This document shows, one piece after another, positions 28,876-39,157 of a stretch of 64,000 bases of DNA. A program made the translations under genes and the position numbers. Origin of the DNA: Agarivorans sp. Alg241-V36 (GTDB lineage: Bacteria > Pseudomonadota > Gammaproteobacteria > Enterobacterales > Celerinatantimonadaceae); the NCBI RefSeq assembly GCF_900537085.1, contig NZ_UNRE01000006.1, forward strand, positions 310,001 through 374,000, written 5' to 3'. Below the pieces are notes generated by a model. It saw only the letters and a list, made by a program, of their open reading frames with translations, was not told the DNA's origin and searched no databases. Within the stretch, counting starts at the first letter, position 1. Each line of letters opens with the position of its first letter.

Positions 28876-28904
28876 AAAAAGGAGCTCAATCGAGCTCCTT
28901 TTTA
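28876..28904. terminator. Terminator between PEP-CTERM-like gene and gltS
   Basis: Stem AAAAAGGAGCTC/GAGCTCCTTTTT with a 4-base loop between convergent genes. Confidence 0.92.
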
Positions 28905-28924
28905 TTATCTGCTTGGCTAATCTC

Positions 28925-30148
28925 TTAGCTTAAAAAGCTAATATAAGTTTGTAGCACGATTAGATTCACGATATCGATGAAGAAAGCGCCAACAATAGGC
29001 ACCACCATAAATGCTGGTGGTGAAGGTCCATTACGAGACACCAGCGCACTCATGTTCATAACCGCAGTGGGCGTTGCTCCTAGGCCAAAGCCGCAATGGC
29101 CACCGGCAATTACTGCTGAGTCATAACCTCCACCCATAAAGCGATAGCTGACATAACTAGCAAACAGCGCAATCATAATGGTTTGGCAGAGTAAAATGAT
29201 GAGTAGCGGTAAGGCCAAATCAAAAATTTCCCAAAGTCGTAAGCTCATTAAAGCCATTGAAAGAAACAATGAAAGGGACAGGGTTCCGAGCAAGTCTACG
29301 CATTCATGATTAATCTCATAGCGGCCGCTAAACTCACTCACATTGGCAATAAGTACGCCAAAGAACAGAGCATACACAAAGTCTGGCATTTTAAGCCAAG
29401 CGAGTGCGAGCTCCGTTTCTAAGCCTTTTGCTACCTTGGCCATCACTACACACGCCAGCAGCAAAAATAGCACTTCTATCACCGAAGTTGGGGTAACTAG
29501 ATCTTCTTCTTTGCGACTATAAGTGATTAAGTCAGGGTGGGTTTTATGGTGACTTTTGCCCTTGGAGAACGGCGATTCTAGATTCTTTTTGTTAATTAAA
29601 CGCTGGCCTACCGGGCCGCCAATAATACCGCCCATCACCAAGCCAAAGGTAGCTGCGGCCATGGCAAATTCTAAGGTTTGAATATTGTACTCATCGGCAA
29701 AGATTTGTGACCAAGCCGCGCCTGTTCCGTGCCCTCCAGAGAGAGTAATGGAACCAGCAAACAATCCCATCATCGGTTCTAGCCCGAGCAAAGTAGCTAG
29801 CACCACACCTAAACCGTTTTGCAGCACGATGTACACCGAGGCTATTGCCAAAAATACAAAAACTTTTCTACCGCCTTTTATCAGGAGTTTGTAGTTGGCG
29901 GCAAGGCCAATGGTGGCAAAGAACATCAGCATTAAGGTGTCTTGCAAGGGCAGTGCAAAACTCAACTCTATACCGCGCATTTTTAGTACGGTTATAACAA
30001 TGGCTACCACTAAGCCGCCAACAATTGGCTCGGGGATGTTGTACTTTTTGAGTATTGCCACGTAGTGACAAATGATACGTCCGATAAACAACACAGTAAG
30101 TGCTATAAGAAAAGAGCCCAGCTCTCCGACTGGATAAACAGTGTCCAT
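28925..30148 (-). CDS. gltS: Sodium/glutamate symporter GltS
   Basis: 407 residues with about ten membrane helices in two inverted halves. The two signature re-entrant regions are GSITLSGGHGTGAAWSQIF near 133 and GGHCGFGLGATPTAVMNM near 345. It imports glutamate with Na+. Length and motifs match the family. Monocistronic. Confidence 0.96.
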   Translation of the reverse strand: MDTVYPVGELGSFLIALTVLFIGRIICHYVAILKKYNIPEPIVGGLVVAIVITVLKMRGIELSFALPLQDTLMLMFFATIGLAANYKLLIKGGRKVFVFLAIASVYIVLQNGLGVVLATLLGLEPMMGLFAGSITLSGGHGTGAAWSQIFADEYNIQTLEFAMAAATFGLVMGGIIGGPVGQRLINKKNLESPFSKGKSHHKTHPDLITYSRKEEDLVTPTSVIEVLFLLLACVVMAKVAKGLETELALAWLKMPDFVYALFFGVLIANVSEFSGRYEINHECVDLLGTLSLSLFLSMALMSLRLWEIFDLALPLLIILLCQTIMIALFASYVSYRFMGGGYDSAVIAGGHCGFGLGATPTAVMNMSALVSRNGPSPPAFMVVPIVGAFFIDIVNLIVLQTYISFLS

Positions 30149-30254
30149 GTATTCAAAGCCTTACAATAAACTCGCCTATATAATCAGTGTAGTTGGCTGA
30201 TTGCCAAGTGCGCTGATTTTATTGCTTTAAATTGCTGGGTTTTAAGTGGAGCGC

Positions 30255-30281
30255 TTGGAAGCGGAGGAAGCGGAGGAAGCG
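30255..30281. repeat. Short GGAAGC-type tandem repeat
   Basis: Two to three copies of a 9-bp unit (GGAAGCGGA) in the gltS/gor spacer. No coding role seen. Confidence 0.5.
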
Positions 30282-30307
30282 AATAGAAGAACTTAAAGGG
30301 TATAAAT

Positions 30308-30333
30308 AGGCTAAGCATTGCTATGCTTAGCCT
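30308..30333 (-). terminator. Terminator after gor
   Basis: Stem AGGCTAAGCA/TGCTTAGCCT with 6-base loop, followed on the minus strand by ATTTAT; starts 8 bases past the gor stop. Confidence 0.7.
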
Positions 30334-30341
30334 AAGATTGG

Positions 30342-31691
30342 CTAGCGAAGTGTTACAAACTCTTCTGCGCTAGTGGGGTGAATCGCCACACAAGCGTCAA
30401 AATCAGCCTTAGTTGCGCCCATTTTCATGGCTACACCAAAACCTTGTAAGATCTCATCCATGCCTAAACCAATACCGTGCAGGCCAACCACTTTTTGGTC
30501 TTCGCCGGCACAAATTAGTTTCATTTTGGTCACTTGGCGATGTTGGGTAACTGCTGTGTACATCGCGCCAAAGCTAGAGTTATACACTTTCACCTTATCT
30601 TCACCGTATTGAGCAATCGCTTCTGGCTCGGTTAAGCCAATGGTGCCAATGGCTGGGTGGCTAAATACTACGGTAGGGATTAAGTCATAATCCATTTTCG
30701 CCTTAGTTTGACCATTGAATAAACGCTCAGACAATAAGCGTCCAGCTTTTACTGCAACTGGGGTCAATTCAACTTTACCGATGTTGTCACCTACCGCATA
30801 AACGCCAGCAACGTTGGTATTTGAGTATTCATCAACCTTAATGTAACCACGTTCATCGGTTTCAACACCAATGCCTTCAAGGTTAATTTTGTCGTTGGCG
30901 GGCTCGCGGCCAATAGCCCAAATTACGCTGTCTACTTGTAAGCTATTACCGTTTTCAAAGCTAACCACTAGGCTTCCATCAGCTTGTTTTTCAATGGCTT
31001 TTGGCGTGCTGTTGGTATGCAATGTTGGGCCATCTTCGGCCATTATCTCTACCAAGGTTTCGCTTAGCATAGGGTCAAAGTTGCGCAGCGGCGCATGCTT
31101 GCGAACGGCTAGGTGAGTTTCGCTACCTAAAGAGTGTAATACCCCTGCTAACTCAACGGCGATATAACCAGCACCTAAAACCAACACGCGCTTGGGTTGC
31201 TCGGTAAGCGCAAAAAAGCCATCTGAATCTATGCCTAGCTCAGCGCCAGGAATATTAGGTATCGTTGGGCGGCCACCGGTGGCAATAAGGATGTGTTTTG
31301 CGCGGATTTGCTCGCCGTTTACTTCAACAGTGTTGGCGTCTACAAACTTGGCGAAGCCATTGATAACGGTTACACCATTGTTGCCTAGTACACGGTCATA
31401 AGAGCCATGAATACGCTTAATGTAGGCTTCGCGGCTCGCCACTAAGGTAGACCAATCAAACTTGTTTACTTGAACATCAAAGCCATAGTCTGGGGCGTAG
31501 CGGTGAATGGCTTCAGCAACCTGAGCGCCAAACCACATGGCTTTTTTGGGTACACAACCCACGTTTACACAAGTGCCGCCAACATGGCGCGCTTCAACCA
31601 AGGCAACTTTTTGTCCGTGCATTGAGGCACGGTTAGCCGAGGCGATACCGCCACTGCCTGCGCCGATGCATAGGTAGTCGAATTCTCTCAT
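30342..31691 (-). CDS. gor: Glutathione-disulfide reductase
   Basis: 449 residues, family length. N-terminal FAD motif [10 protein letters not shown], redox-active disulfide [13 protein letters not shown] (about residues 38-50), NADPH-binding [11 protein letters not shown] near 174, and the C-terminal catalytic His-Glu in [13 protein letters not shown]. It keeps glutathione reduced in the cytoplasm. Monocistronic. Confidence 0.97.
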   Translation of the reverse strand: MREFDYLCIGAGSGGIASANRASMHGQKVALVEARHVGGTCVNVGCVPKKAMWFGAQVAEAIHRYAPDYGFDVQVNKFDWSTLVASREAYIKRIHGSYDRVLGNNGVTVINGFAKFVDANTVEVNGEQIRAKHILIATGGRPTIPNIPGAELGIDSDGFFALTEQPKRVLVLGAGYIAVELAGVLHSLGSETHLAVRKHAPLRNFDPMLSETLVEIMAEDGPTLHTNSTPKAIEKQADGSLVVSFENGNSLQVDSVIWAIGREPANDKINLEGIGVETDERGYIKVDEYSNTNVAGVYAVGDNIGKVELTPVAVKAGRLLSERLFNGQTKAKMDYDLIPTVVFSHPAIGTIGLTEPEAIAQYGEDKVKVYNSSFGAMYTAVTQHRQVTKMKLICAGEDQKVVGLHGIGLGMDEILQGFGVAMKMGATKADFDACVAIHPTSAEEFVTLR

Positions 31692-31752
31692 TAAGGTACT
31701 CCGAATAGGGGCCGAAAACTTGCAGCAGTATAGCCTGTACTAAAGACAGATG

Positions 31753-33756
31753 TTAATCAGCTTTTTGCGCTTGGTAAGGCAAACGGATAGAAAAGTGCAC
31801 CCCTTCATCGGGTTTGCTATCAAAAGCAATGTGCCCTTTAAGCAGCTGAACCACTAGGTTGTAGACAATGTGGGTGCCTAAACCGCTGCCGCCTTGGCCA
31901 CGCTTTGAGGTAACAAAGGGGTCAAAAATACGTTGGGCAATGTTGCTATCTACTCCACGCCCCGAGTCGCGGTAGTCGATATGCAGTTGGTCGTCTTCTC
32001 GGTGAATGGAAATGTCGATGCGTTTATCGCCTTCCCAGCCATCAAAGCCGTGTTTAACCGAGTTAAGAATTAAGTTGGAATAGATTTGGGTAAAGCTACC
32101 CGGAAAGCTGTAAAGCTCTAAGTCGTCATCACAATCAACCACTATCTCACAGCCCGAGCGTCTAATTTTGTGGCCAAGAGAAGTAATCACTTGATGAACA
32201 TTTTCGTTGAGATTAAAGGTGTAACACGCCTCTGAGCTTTGATCTACCGCCACTTGTTTAAAGCTGCTGATAAGATCGGATGCACGGCGTAAGTTGTTGA
32301 GTAGTAGCTCGGTAGATTGGTTGAGATTTTGGATCAACTCTTCCATAAACTTGCGGCTTAGTTTTCCGCTCTCGATGTTTTTCTCTAACTGATTGCCTTG
32401 CTCTTGCAAGTATGAGGCGGCGGTTACACTGATGCCAATGGGCGTATTAATTTCATGGGCAACGCCGGCAACTAAGCCACCCAGCGACGCCATTTTTTCG
32501 GCTTCAACCAGCGATTGTTGGGCGTTTTTAAGCTTGTCGAAGGCGCTGGCTAGTTGCAGGTTACTTTCTTCTAGGCGCTCGGTTCGAGATTGTACTTTTT
32601 GCTCTAGCTCGTCGTTGAGCTCTTTAATCTCTTTCTCAACCCGTTTAAGCGGAGTTACGTCGTAACCAAAGGCAATCATTCGAGATACATGGTTACCTTC
32701 GTAAAAAGGTACAAAGGTCCACAGCAGTGTGTATTGATTGTTGGCTTGATCGGTAAGGGTTAATTCTTGGTCTTGAATAACCCGCAGTTGGCGCAAGTCG
32801 GCTTCAATTTTCTCGCGCATGTCATTATCAATGAATACGCTTAGCCAATTTTGACCTTCTAATTCTTCTTGGTGGAAACCGGTGAGCATTACCCCAGCAG
32901 GATTTGCGGTGAGAACATTAAGCTGGTTATCGAGAGTAACAATGACCGCGTTACTGGCATTAATTACCGTGGCTGAGAAGTCGCGCTCGTGTGCCAGCTG
33001 TTCAGTGGCCTTGAGTTTTTGATCAAACTCGTGGTCGATCTTCTTGGTCATTTGATTAAGGGTATTAACCAGCTCTCCCAATTCATCGTTACGCGTTTTA
33101 TTGCCAGTCTCAATTTTTAGTGGCGCGCCTAAGTTATCTAAATCAAGGTTACGAGTGTATTCCACAATGGTGTTTAAGTGGCGCACAATCACGTAATAAA
33201 TGATGAACAAAATACCAATAGAGACCACTAAGGTTTTCACGGTTTGGCTGATTAAGATCAGCATGGCTTTTTGCCACAAACGCTCATAAACCTGTTCAAG
33301 TGAGGCTGCTACAAACAGTTTACCTACCATTTCACCTTGATAGATAAGCTCAAATTCTTGGGATAAGTCGTAGCGGTCGGCAGAGCGGCCGCGCGCGAGC
33401 AATGGTACTTCAGATGAACCAAGGATCTCTTTCACCAACACATATTGCATATTGGGCAGGTTCATAATGCCTTCAATTTGCACTTCTACTTGTTCTTCAT
33501 CAAGGTTCCATAAACTGGCAGCAATTGGCTGTAAAAAGCTCACTTCAATTTGATCAATACTTTCTTCGATAACTTGAACATCTTGTTTGTAGTCGTAACG
33601 AAGTTGGATGAGAGTGATGATAAGCGCAAGTAGGGTAGAACAGATAAGGATGTAGGACAGCATCCGCAATGACAGGCTGTTAGTGCCTTTGTTTAAGGCT
33701 AATTTTTGCCACAGGCTTGAGTTTTCAACACGTGGAGTATTGTTATTATTGTCCAT
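31753..33756 (-). CDS. Orphan sensor histidine kinase with PAS domain
   Basis: 667 residues. Two membrane helices (about 28-48 and 160-185) flank a periplasmic sensor of about 115 residues. Then come a HAMP linker (about 185-240), a PAS domain (about 265-380), a coiled coil, an H-box (GVAHEINTP, His near 434) and a HATPase domain (N box NLILNSVKHG, G boxes DSGRGV and GQGGSGLGTHIV). The H-box type and the N-terminal domain resemble large hybrid-type or RpoN-partner kinases, but there is no receiver here and no response-regulator gene alongside. Signal and partner unknown. Confidence 0.88.
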   Translation of the reverse strand: MDNNNNTPRVENSSLWQKLALNKGTNSLSLRMLSYILICSTLLALIITLIQLRYDYKQDVQVIEESIDQIEVSFLQPIAASLWNLDEEQVEVQIEGIMNLPNMQYVLVKEILGSSEVPLLARGRSADRYDLSQEFELIYQGEMVGKLFVAASLEQVYERLWQKAMLILISQTVKTLVVSIGILFIIYYVIVRHLNTIVEYTRNLDLDNLGAPLKIETGNKTRNDELGELVNTLNQMTKKIDHEFDQKLKATEQLAHERDFSATVINASNAVIVTLDNQLNVLTANPAGVMLTGFHQEELEGQNWLSVFIDNDMREKIEADLRQLRVIQDQELTLTDQANNQYTLLWTFVPFYEGNHVSRMIAFGYDVTPLKRVEKEIKELNDELEQKVQSRTERLEESNLQLASAFDKLKNAQQSLVEAEKMASLGGLVAGVAHEINTPIGISVTAASYLQEQGNQLEKNIESGKLSRKFMEELIQNLNQSTELLLNNLRRASDLISSFKQVAVDQSSEACYTFNLNENVHQVITSLGHKIRRSGCEIVVDCDDDLELYSFPGSFTQIYSNLILNSVKHGFDGWEGDKRIDISIHREDDQLHIDYRDSGRGVDSNIAQRIFDPFVTSKRGQGGSGLGTHIVYNLVVQLLKGHIAFDSKPDEGVHFSIRLPYQAQKAD

Positions 33757-33914
33757 TAATCGATGAGTCCTGTTGGTCTAGGTTATTGATAAACCAAGAA
33801 ACCAAAATAATCCCTAAGGAAATCATAGTCTAATTCAAGGCTATGTAAACTGCCCAAATCACTAAACGTGGGTTGATTTACAAAATTTTAGCCCCAGATT
33901 AAGCTATTCGTAGC
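33757..33914. other. Upstream region of the sensor kinase gene
   Basis: AT-rich non-coding DNA that should hold the kinase promoter. The rest of the spacer to prlC is taken up by an inverted-repeat element. Confidence 0.4.
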
Positions 33915-34181
33915 TAGGGTCAGTTGATCTTTCGAGCTGATTTTTGCAGCTGTTGTGGATTATTTAAACAAGCCAGAGGTTTTGATTTGTAGCTAGCCTA
34001 CATGAGAAGCCGATATCGCAGTAGAAATAAACCATAAACGTTGCCCGAAGGGTTCGGCTAAAATCGTTTTATGCTTTGTTAAGGAGTCTTTGCTTAGAAT
34101 AACTAGGCTACACACTCCTAGCCGCGCCTAAAACGATTTTATCTCGAACAAAATTTAACTGCGAAAGGTCAACTGACCCTA
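33915..34181. mobile_element. MITE-like element with 20-bp terminal inverted repeats
   Basis: The ends TAGGGTCAGTTGATCTTTCG (33915-33934) and CGAAAGGTCAACTGACCCTA (34162-34181) are inverted repeats with one mismatch in 20. If the outer TA is a target duplication, the element is 263 bp and flanked by TA, as in IS630/Tc1-type MITEs. Nested inside is a second perfect inverted repeat (TAAAATCGTTTTA 34059-34071, TAAAACGATTTTA 34129-34141). No open frame of note. It sits directly before prlC and may supply part of its leader. Confidence 0.65.
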
Positions 34182-34208
34182 ACATTTCTCAATCTTTAAG
34201 GATCCCCT

Positions 34209-36242
34209 ATGAGTAACCCTTTACTTGATTTACCTGGATTACCGCCGTTTAGCAAAATTAAACCTGAACATGTGCAGCCTGCTGTAGAGCAAGTGATTGA
34301 GGAATGCCGCACCACCATTGACGAAGTGCTTAAGCATTCAAGCCCAAGCTGGCAAAACTTCATTCTGCCTTTGGATGAAGTAAACGATCGCCTTAGTCGC
34401 CTATGGTCACCGGTGAGTCACTGTAATTCGGTGGTGAATAGCCAAGAATTGCGCGAAGCCTATGAAGCCTGTTTACCCTTGCTGTCGGAATACAGCACTT
34501 TTGTAGGCCAACACAAAGGCTTGTATCAAGCTTACAAGCAACTGGCAGAGAGTGATGCGTTTGCCAGTTACAACTTAGCTCAGCAAAAATCGATTAGCGA
34601 TGCACTGCGTGATTTTGAATTATCGGGCATTGGCTTAGAGGCCGAGCAGCAAAGCCGCTATGGCGAGATAGTTAAGCGCCTATCTGAGCTGTCGTCGCAG
34701 TTCTCTAATAACGTATTAGACGCTACCTTAGCGTGGCAAAAACAAATTACCGATGTAAATGATCTTGCTGGTTTACCAGAGTCTGCCTTGGCAGCAGCCA
34801 AACAAGCTGCCGAAGCCAAAGAACTTGATGGCTACTTGCTGACTTTAGAATTCCCAAGCTACTTGCCAGTGATGACCTATGCCGACAAGCGAGAGCTACG
34901 CGAAGAAATGTACCGCGCCTTTAGTACTCGCGCTTCGGAGCAAGCCAGTACCGAAGAGAAGTTTGATAACACCGCAATTATTGATGAAGAATTAGAGCTG
35001 CGTAGTGAATTAGCTAAGCTGCTCGGTTTTGATAGTTACGCCGACAAATCTCTAGCGACTAAAATGGCGGAATCACCATCTCAAGTATTAGGCTTTTTAA
35101 ATGACCTAGCCGAGCGCTCTAAGCCACAAGCTGAGCGCGAATTAGCCGAACTAGAAGCCTTTGCCAAAGAACAACACCAAGTCTCTGAGCTAGCTGCTTG
35201 GGACATGGCCTATTACTCTGAGAAACTAAAACAACATACTTACGCTATTTCTGATGAAGAGCTGCGTCCTTACTTCCCAGAAGACAAGGTACTTGGTGGT
35301 TTGTTTGAAGTGGTAAAACGCCTATTTAAGGTTGAGGTAAGCGAAAAGCAAAACGTAGATACTTGGCATTCTGACGTACGCTTTTTTGAAATTAGCGACC
35401 AAAGCGGTGAGCTACGCGGTTCGTTCTACCTAGATTTATATGCTCGCGAACACAAACGTGGCGGTGCTTGGATGGACGGCTGCATAGATCGCCGAGTGGA
35501 TGCCAATGGTGAGCTGATTAAGCCAGTGGCTTATTTAACCTGTAACTTCAATAAACCCGTGGGCGACAAGCCAGCGCTATTTACTCATGATGAAGTGATT
35601 ACCTTGTTCCATGAATTTGGCCACGGCATTCACCACATGCTTACCAAAGTTGATGAAGCGGCGGTATCGGGGATTAATGGTGTAGCTTGGGACGCTGTTG
35701 AGCTACCTAGCCAGTTTTTAGAAAACTGGTGCTGGCAAAGTGACGCGCTAGCGTTTATCTCGGGTCATTACGAAACTGGCGAGCCACTGCCACAAGCTTT
35801 GTTAGACAAAATGCTTGCAGCACGTAACTTCCAATCGGCGATGACCATGGTTCGCCAGCTTGAGTTTTCACTGTTTGATTTCCGTTTGCACCACGAGCCA
35901 GCCAATGGCCGCAGTGTATTAGATCTGCTTAATGAAGTTCGTGCTCAAGTGTCGGTGATTAAGCCACCTAGTTTTAATCGCTTCCAAAATAGCTTTAGCC
36001 ATATTTTTGCTGGCGGTTACAGCGCCGGTTACTACAGCTACAAGTGGGCCGAAGTATTGTCTGCCGATGCCTTCTCGAAATTTGAAGATGAAGGGATCTT
36101 TAACCCAGACACCGGTTTACATTTCTTGAGTAATATTCTTGAGAAAGGTGGCTCGCAAGAACCTATGGAATTGTTTAAAGCCTTTAGGGGGCGTGAGCCT
36201 AAAGTTGATGCTTTATTACGTCACTCTGGCATCGCTGCCTAA
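34209..36242 (+). CDS. prlC: Oligopeptidase A
   Basis: 677 residues, normal for M3 oligopeptidase A. Zinc motif HEFGHGIHH at about residues 468-476, with the downstream Glu in the WDAVELPSQFLENW segment. It degrades signal peptides and other short peptides in the cytoplasm. ATG preceded by AAGGAT. The usual neighbour yhiQ is not next to it here; an MscS channel gene follows after 160 bp. Confidence 0.97.
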   Translation: MSNPLLDLPGLPPFSKIKPEHVQPAVEQVIEECRTTIDEVLKHSSPSWQNFILPLDEVNDRLSRLWSPVSHCNSVVNSQELREAYEACLPLLSEYSTFVGQHKGLYQAYKQLAESDAFASYNLAQQKSISDALRDFELSGIGLEAEQQSRYGEIVKRLSELSSQFSNNVLDATLAWQKQITDVNDLAGLPESALAAAKQAAEAKELDGYLLTLEFPSYLPVMTYADKRELREEMYRAFSTRASEQASTEEKFDNTAIIDEELELRSELAKLLGFDSYADKSLATKMAESPSQVLGFLNDLAERSKPQAERELAELEAFAKEQHQVSELAAWDMAYYSEKLKQHTYAISDEELRPYFPEDKVLGGLFEVVKRLFKVEVSEKQNVDTWHSDVRFFEISDQSGELRGSFYLDLYAREHKRGGAWMDGCIDRRVDANGELIKPVAYLTCNFNKPVGDKPALFTHDEVITLFHEFGHGIHHMLTKVDEAAVSGINGVAWDAVELPSQFLENWCWQSDALAFISGHYETGEPLPQALLDKMLAARNFQSAMTMVRQLEFSLFDFRLHHEPANGRSVLDLLNEVRAQVSVIKPPSFNRFQNSFSHIFAGGYSAGYYSYKWAEVLSADAFSKFEDEGIFNPDTGLHFLSNILEKGGSQEPMELFKAFRGREPKVDALLRHSGIAA

Positions 36243-36264
36243 GTGGCTAGCAAGTTATAATTTA

Positions 36265-36293
36265 CAACGCGGCTAAGGCCGCGTTTTGTTTTT
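36265..36293 (+). terminator. Terminator of prlC
   Basis: Stem ACGCGGC/GCCGCGT, 4-base loop, then TTTGTTTTT. Confidence 0.88.
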
Positions 36294-36326
36294 AAGGCTT
36301 AGATAAATTTTTGCTCACAGCAACTA

Positions 36327-36376
36327 GGTGTTGAGTTAAGCTTGTCTAGATTTAACCGCGAAAGATAAACAGCCCC
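36327..36376. repeat. Possible relic of the 34-kb inverted-repeat element
   Basis: The right end (GCGAAAGATAAACAGCCCC, then TA) matches the ends of the element at 33915-34181 at most positions (17 of 20 against its left end read inverted), and the neighbouring ATTTAAC is shared too. The left end is only loosely related. It may be a deleted, decayed copy upstream of the MscS gene. Confidence 0.4.
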
Positions 36377-36402
36377 TAGTTACCAAAGAAAGAGATGGAT
36401 TA

Positions 36403-37488
36403 ATGTTTGAAGAATTTGCCCAGTGGTTAGAGCAGGAGCAAGCTCAGCTAGCCACGTCTAACTGGTTATTTGATGTATTTGTCGTGTTAAGCATTACGCT
36501 GGTGGCCTTTTTAGTTTGGCGTATCTTGGCCTCACGCATGAGTCGCTTAACCGAGAAAACTAAAACCGTATGGGATGACGCTATTTGGTTTTCACTTTGG
36601 AAACCGATTAACTGGATGATTGCGGTGGTGGGTTTGTCTTTAGTTGCAGTCGCTTTTGCGAATGCCTTAGACTCTGACTTTAAACCTTATATTCCGATTA
36701 TTCGCCAAGTGATGGTGGTATTCATGGTTGCTTGGGCGGCGATGCGCTTTGTGCGCAGAGCCGAAGAGCAGCTGATCGTGGTGGGGAAAGACAAAACCAC
36801 TGTACAGGCTGTGGCTAAGTTATGCCGCGCTGCGGTGATCATTCTATTTTTACTGGCGGTGTTTCAAACTCTTGGCTTTAGTATTTCTGGGGTTTTGGCC
36901 TTTGGTGGTATGGGCGGCCTTATTGTTGGCATGGCTGCTAAAGACTTACTGGCAAACTTCTTTGGCGCTCTGTTAGTCTACTTTGACAAGCCCTTTAAGG
37001 TGGGCGATTGGATCCGTTCCCCCGATCGCAGCATTGAAGGCACGGTTGAAAACATAGGCTGGCGAGTAACCAAAATTCGCACCTTCGACAAACGCCCTTT
37101 GTATGTGCCTAACTCAATCTTTTCTAGCATTGCGGTAGAAAACCCGAGCCGCATGAGTCATCGCCGAATTAAAGAAACCATTGGTTTACGTTACGACGAC
37201 GCAGACAAGGTGAGCAAGGTGGTGGCTGATGTAGAAAATATGCTGCGTAATCACCCGGAAATTGATACCAGCCAAACCCTAATGGTGAACTTTGATAGCT
37301 TTAATGCTTCTTCACTCGACTTCTTTATTTACACCTTTACTAAAACTACCAATTGGGTGAAGTATCACGAAGTGAAGCAAGACGTTTTAAATCAGATTGT
37401 AGAGATTGTAACGGCTAACGGCGCAGAGTTTGCCTTCCCAACTCGCACCTTGCACTTAAACACTAGCCCGGCAGATCTAGAAGCCTAA
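36403..37488 (+). CDS. MscS family mechanosensitive channel
   Basis: 361 residues with N-terminal helices (about 20-40, 67-85, 100-118) and the pore-lining helix plus beta domain (FGGMGGLIVGMAAKDLLANF about 168-187, then DKPFKVGDWI). The pattern of Gly and Ala in the pore helix is that of small-conductance channels. It opens under membrane tension to release solutes. Resembles the YbdG/YnaI-like size class; exact subgroup not assigned. The start follows AGAGATGG. Confidence 0.92.
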   Translation: MFEEFAQWLEQEQAQLATSNWLFDVFVVLSITLVAFLVWRILASRMSRLTEKTKTVWDDAIWFSLWKPINWMIAVVGLSLVAVAFANALDSDFKPYIPIIRQVMVVFMVAWAAMRFVRRAEEQLIVVGKDKTTVQAVAKLCRAAVIILFLLAVFQTLGFSISGVLAFGGMGGLIVGMAAKDLLANFFGALLVYFDKPFKVGDWIRSPDRSIEGTVENIGWRVTKIRTFDKRPLYVPNSIFSSIAVENPSRMSHRRIKETIGLRYDDADKVSKVVADVENMLRNHPEIDTSQTLMVNFDSFNASSLDFFIYTFTKTTNWVKYHEVKQDVLNQIVEIVTANGAEFAFPTRTLHLNTSPADLEA

Positions 37489-37987
37489 GAAAAACGGCAG
37501 AAGCAGCAGCGATGCTGTTTCTACCGAGCGCTAAATTGGCGTATAGCAGCCTGCATATTTATTCTCTGTAAAAGCGTAAAACTTCAAAACTCCACCAGTG
37601 ATACTAGCTAAATCTTATGCTATTTATACAAATTGCTTTATTTTTATCCTGCAAAAATTAATTTAACCTTATCAAAATTTAGTTATTCAGCAGAGCTGTA
37701 GCATATTTGAGATAAATAAGGCTTAAATTTCGGATTTAGATCTTTTTATAGCTTAAAACTTTGCTTGTGTGGAATAAGTTGCTGTATGTGATCGGTGTAT
37801 TGTTTTTTGTCTAGACAAATAAGTTGTTAAAACCCTATGTGATAGAGCCGGCAATCCTAGGCTGACTTGTGAAACACTGCAAACTTAGGGTAAAACAACA
37901 GCCAATGGGGTGAAATCTGCATTATGGTTTAATGCGGCACTTCTGCAAACACACTCAATATAACAAAAAGCTAACATGGAGTTATCA
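37489..37987. other. Long AT-rich leader region before livJ
   Basis: 499 bp with no convincing gene. It contains a TTGTCTAGACAA palindrome (37807-37818) that could be a regulator site, and it should hold the livJ promoter. No riboswitch fold recognised. Confidence 0.4.
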
Positions 37988-39106
37988 ATGACTAAATGGA
38001 CAAAATCAGCTTCAGGGGTAGCGGTATCGCTAGCTCTATTCGGCGCTGCTACTTTCGCACAAGCGGCAGACACTATTAAAGTGGCAATTGCTGGCCCAGT
38101 AACGGGTCCAGTAGCGCAATACGGTGACATGCAATTTGCTGGTGGCGGCATTGCTGTAGAACTGCTTAACCAAGCTGGCGCATTAACTGGCAAGCAAATT
38201 GAAGCAGTGGTTTATGATGATGCTTGTGAGCCCAAACAAGCCGTGGCCGTGGCCAACAAAATCATTAACGACGGTGTTAAATACGTAATTGGTCACCTTT
38301 GTTCAGGTGCGACTCAGCCAGCCTCAGACGTATATGAAGATGAAGGTGTATTGATGATTACACCTGCTTCAACTAACCCAGACATCACCACTCGTGATTA
38401 CCAACTTATTTTCCGCACCATTGGTTTAGATAGCGACCAAGGTCCTACTGCTGCGCGTTACATTGTTGATGCTGTTAAACCAGAGCGCGTAGCCGTTATT
38501 CACGATAAGCAACAATACGGTGAAGGTATTGCTACATCTGTGAAAAATGAGCTAGAAGCTGCTGGTACCAAAGTAGTGGCGTTTGAAGGTGTAACCGCCG
38601 GCGATAAAGATTTCTCAGCACTGATTGCTAAGTTGAAGAAAGAGAATGTAGATTTTGTTTACTACGGTGGTTACCACCCAGAGCTAGGTCTTATTCTTCG
38701 TCAGTCTTCAGAAAAAGGCTTAAAAGCAACCTTTATGGGCCCTGAAGGTGTGGGTAACAAAGACATTTCTGCGATTGCTGGTGCAGCTTCAGAAGGCTTA
38801 TTAGTAACCCTTCCTAAGAAATACGACCTAGATCCAGCTAACAAACCTGTTGTAGATGCCTTAGTTAAAAATGGCGACGATCCTACCGGTCCGTTCGTAT
38901 GGACGGCCTTTGCTGCAATGCAAAGTATTGTTGCTGGCGTAAATGCTGCCGGTGATGATCCAGAAGCGGTAGCTGAGTTCCTACGTAGCAACACCGTTGA
39001 AACGGTTATGGGCCCACTTCAGTGGGACGCTAAAGGCGACCTTAAAGGCTTCGACTTTGGTGTATTCACTTGGCACGCTGACGGTTCTTCATCAGCCGCT
39101 AAGTAA
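37988..39106 (+). CDS. livJ: Branched-chain amino acid ABC transporter, binding protein
   Basis: 372 residues from the ATG at 37988 (GGAG six bases upstream); the in-frame ATG four codons earlier overlaps that site. Signal peptide about 1-26 (ATFAQA|ADT). Mature protein opens [19 protein letters not shown]; the C-HLCSG segment (about 86-98) and [10 protein letters not shown] are ligand-binding parts. Periplasmic Leu/Ile/Val-binding protein. Followed by a hairpin and then the membrane and ATPase genes. Confidence 0.95.
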   Translation: MTKWTKSASGVAVSLALFGAATFAQAADTIKVAIAGPVTGPVAQYGDMQFAGGGIAVELLNQAGALTGKQIEAVVYDDACEPKQAVAVANKIINDGVKYVIGHLCSGATQPASDVYEDEGVLMITPASTNPDITTRDYQLIFRTIGLDSDQGPTAARYIVDAVKPERVAVIHDKQQYGEGIATSVKNELEAAGTKVVAFEGVTAGDKDFSALIAKLKKENVDFVYYGGYHPELGLILRQSSEKGLKATFMGPEGVGNKDISAIAGAASEGLLVTLPKKYDLDPANKPVVDALVKNGDDPTGPFVWTAFAAMQSIVAGVNAAGDDPEAVAEFLRSNTVETVMGPLQWDAKGDLKGFDFGVFTWHADGSSSAAK

Positions 39107-39118
39107 GCGCGAACTATC

Positions 39119-39157
39119 ACACCGACTAACTAGCAGTTAGTCGGTGTTTCTGTTTTT
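39119..39157 (+). terminator. Hairpin with T-tract between livJ and livH
   Basis: An 11-bp stem (ACCGACTAACT/AGTTAGTCGGT, AGC loop) then TTTCTGTTTTT. As a partial terminator it would give more LivJ than transporter. Confidence 0.75.
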
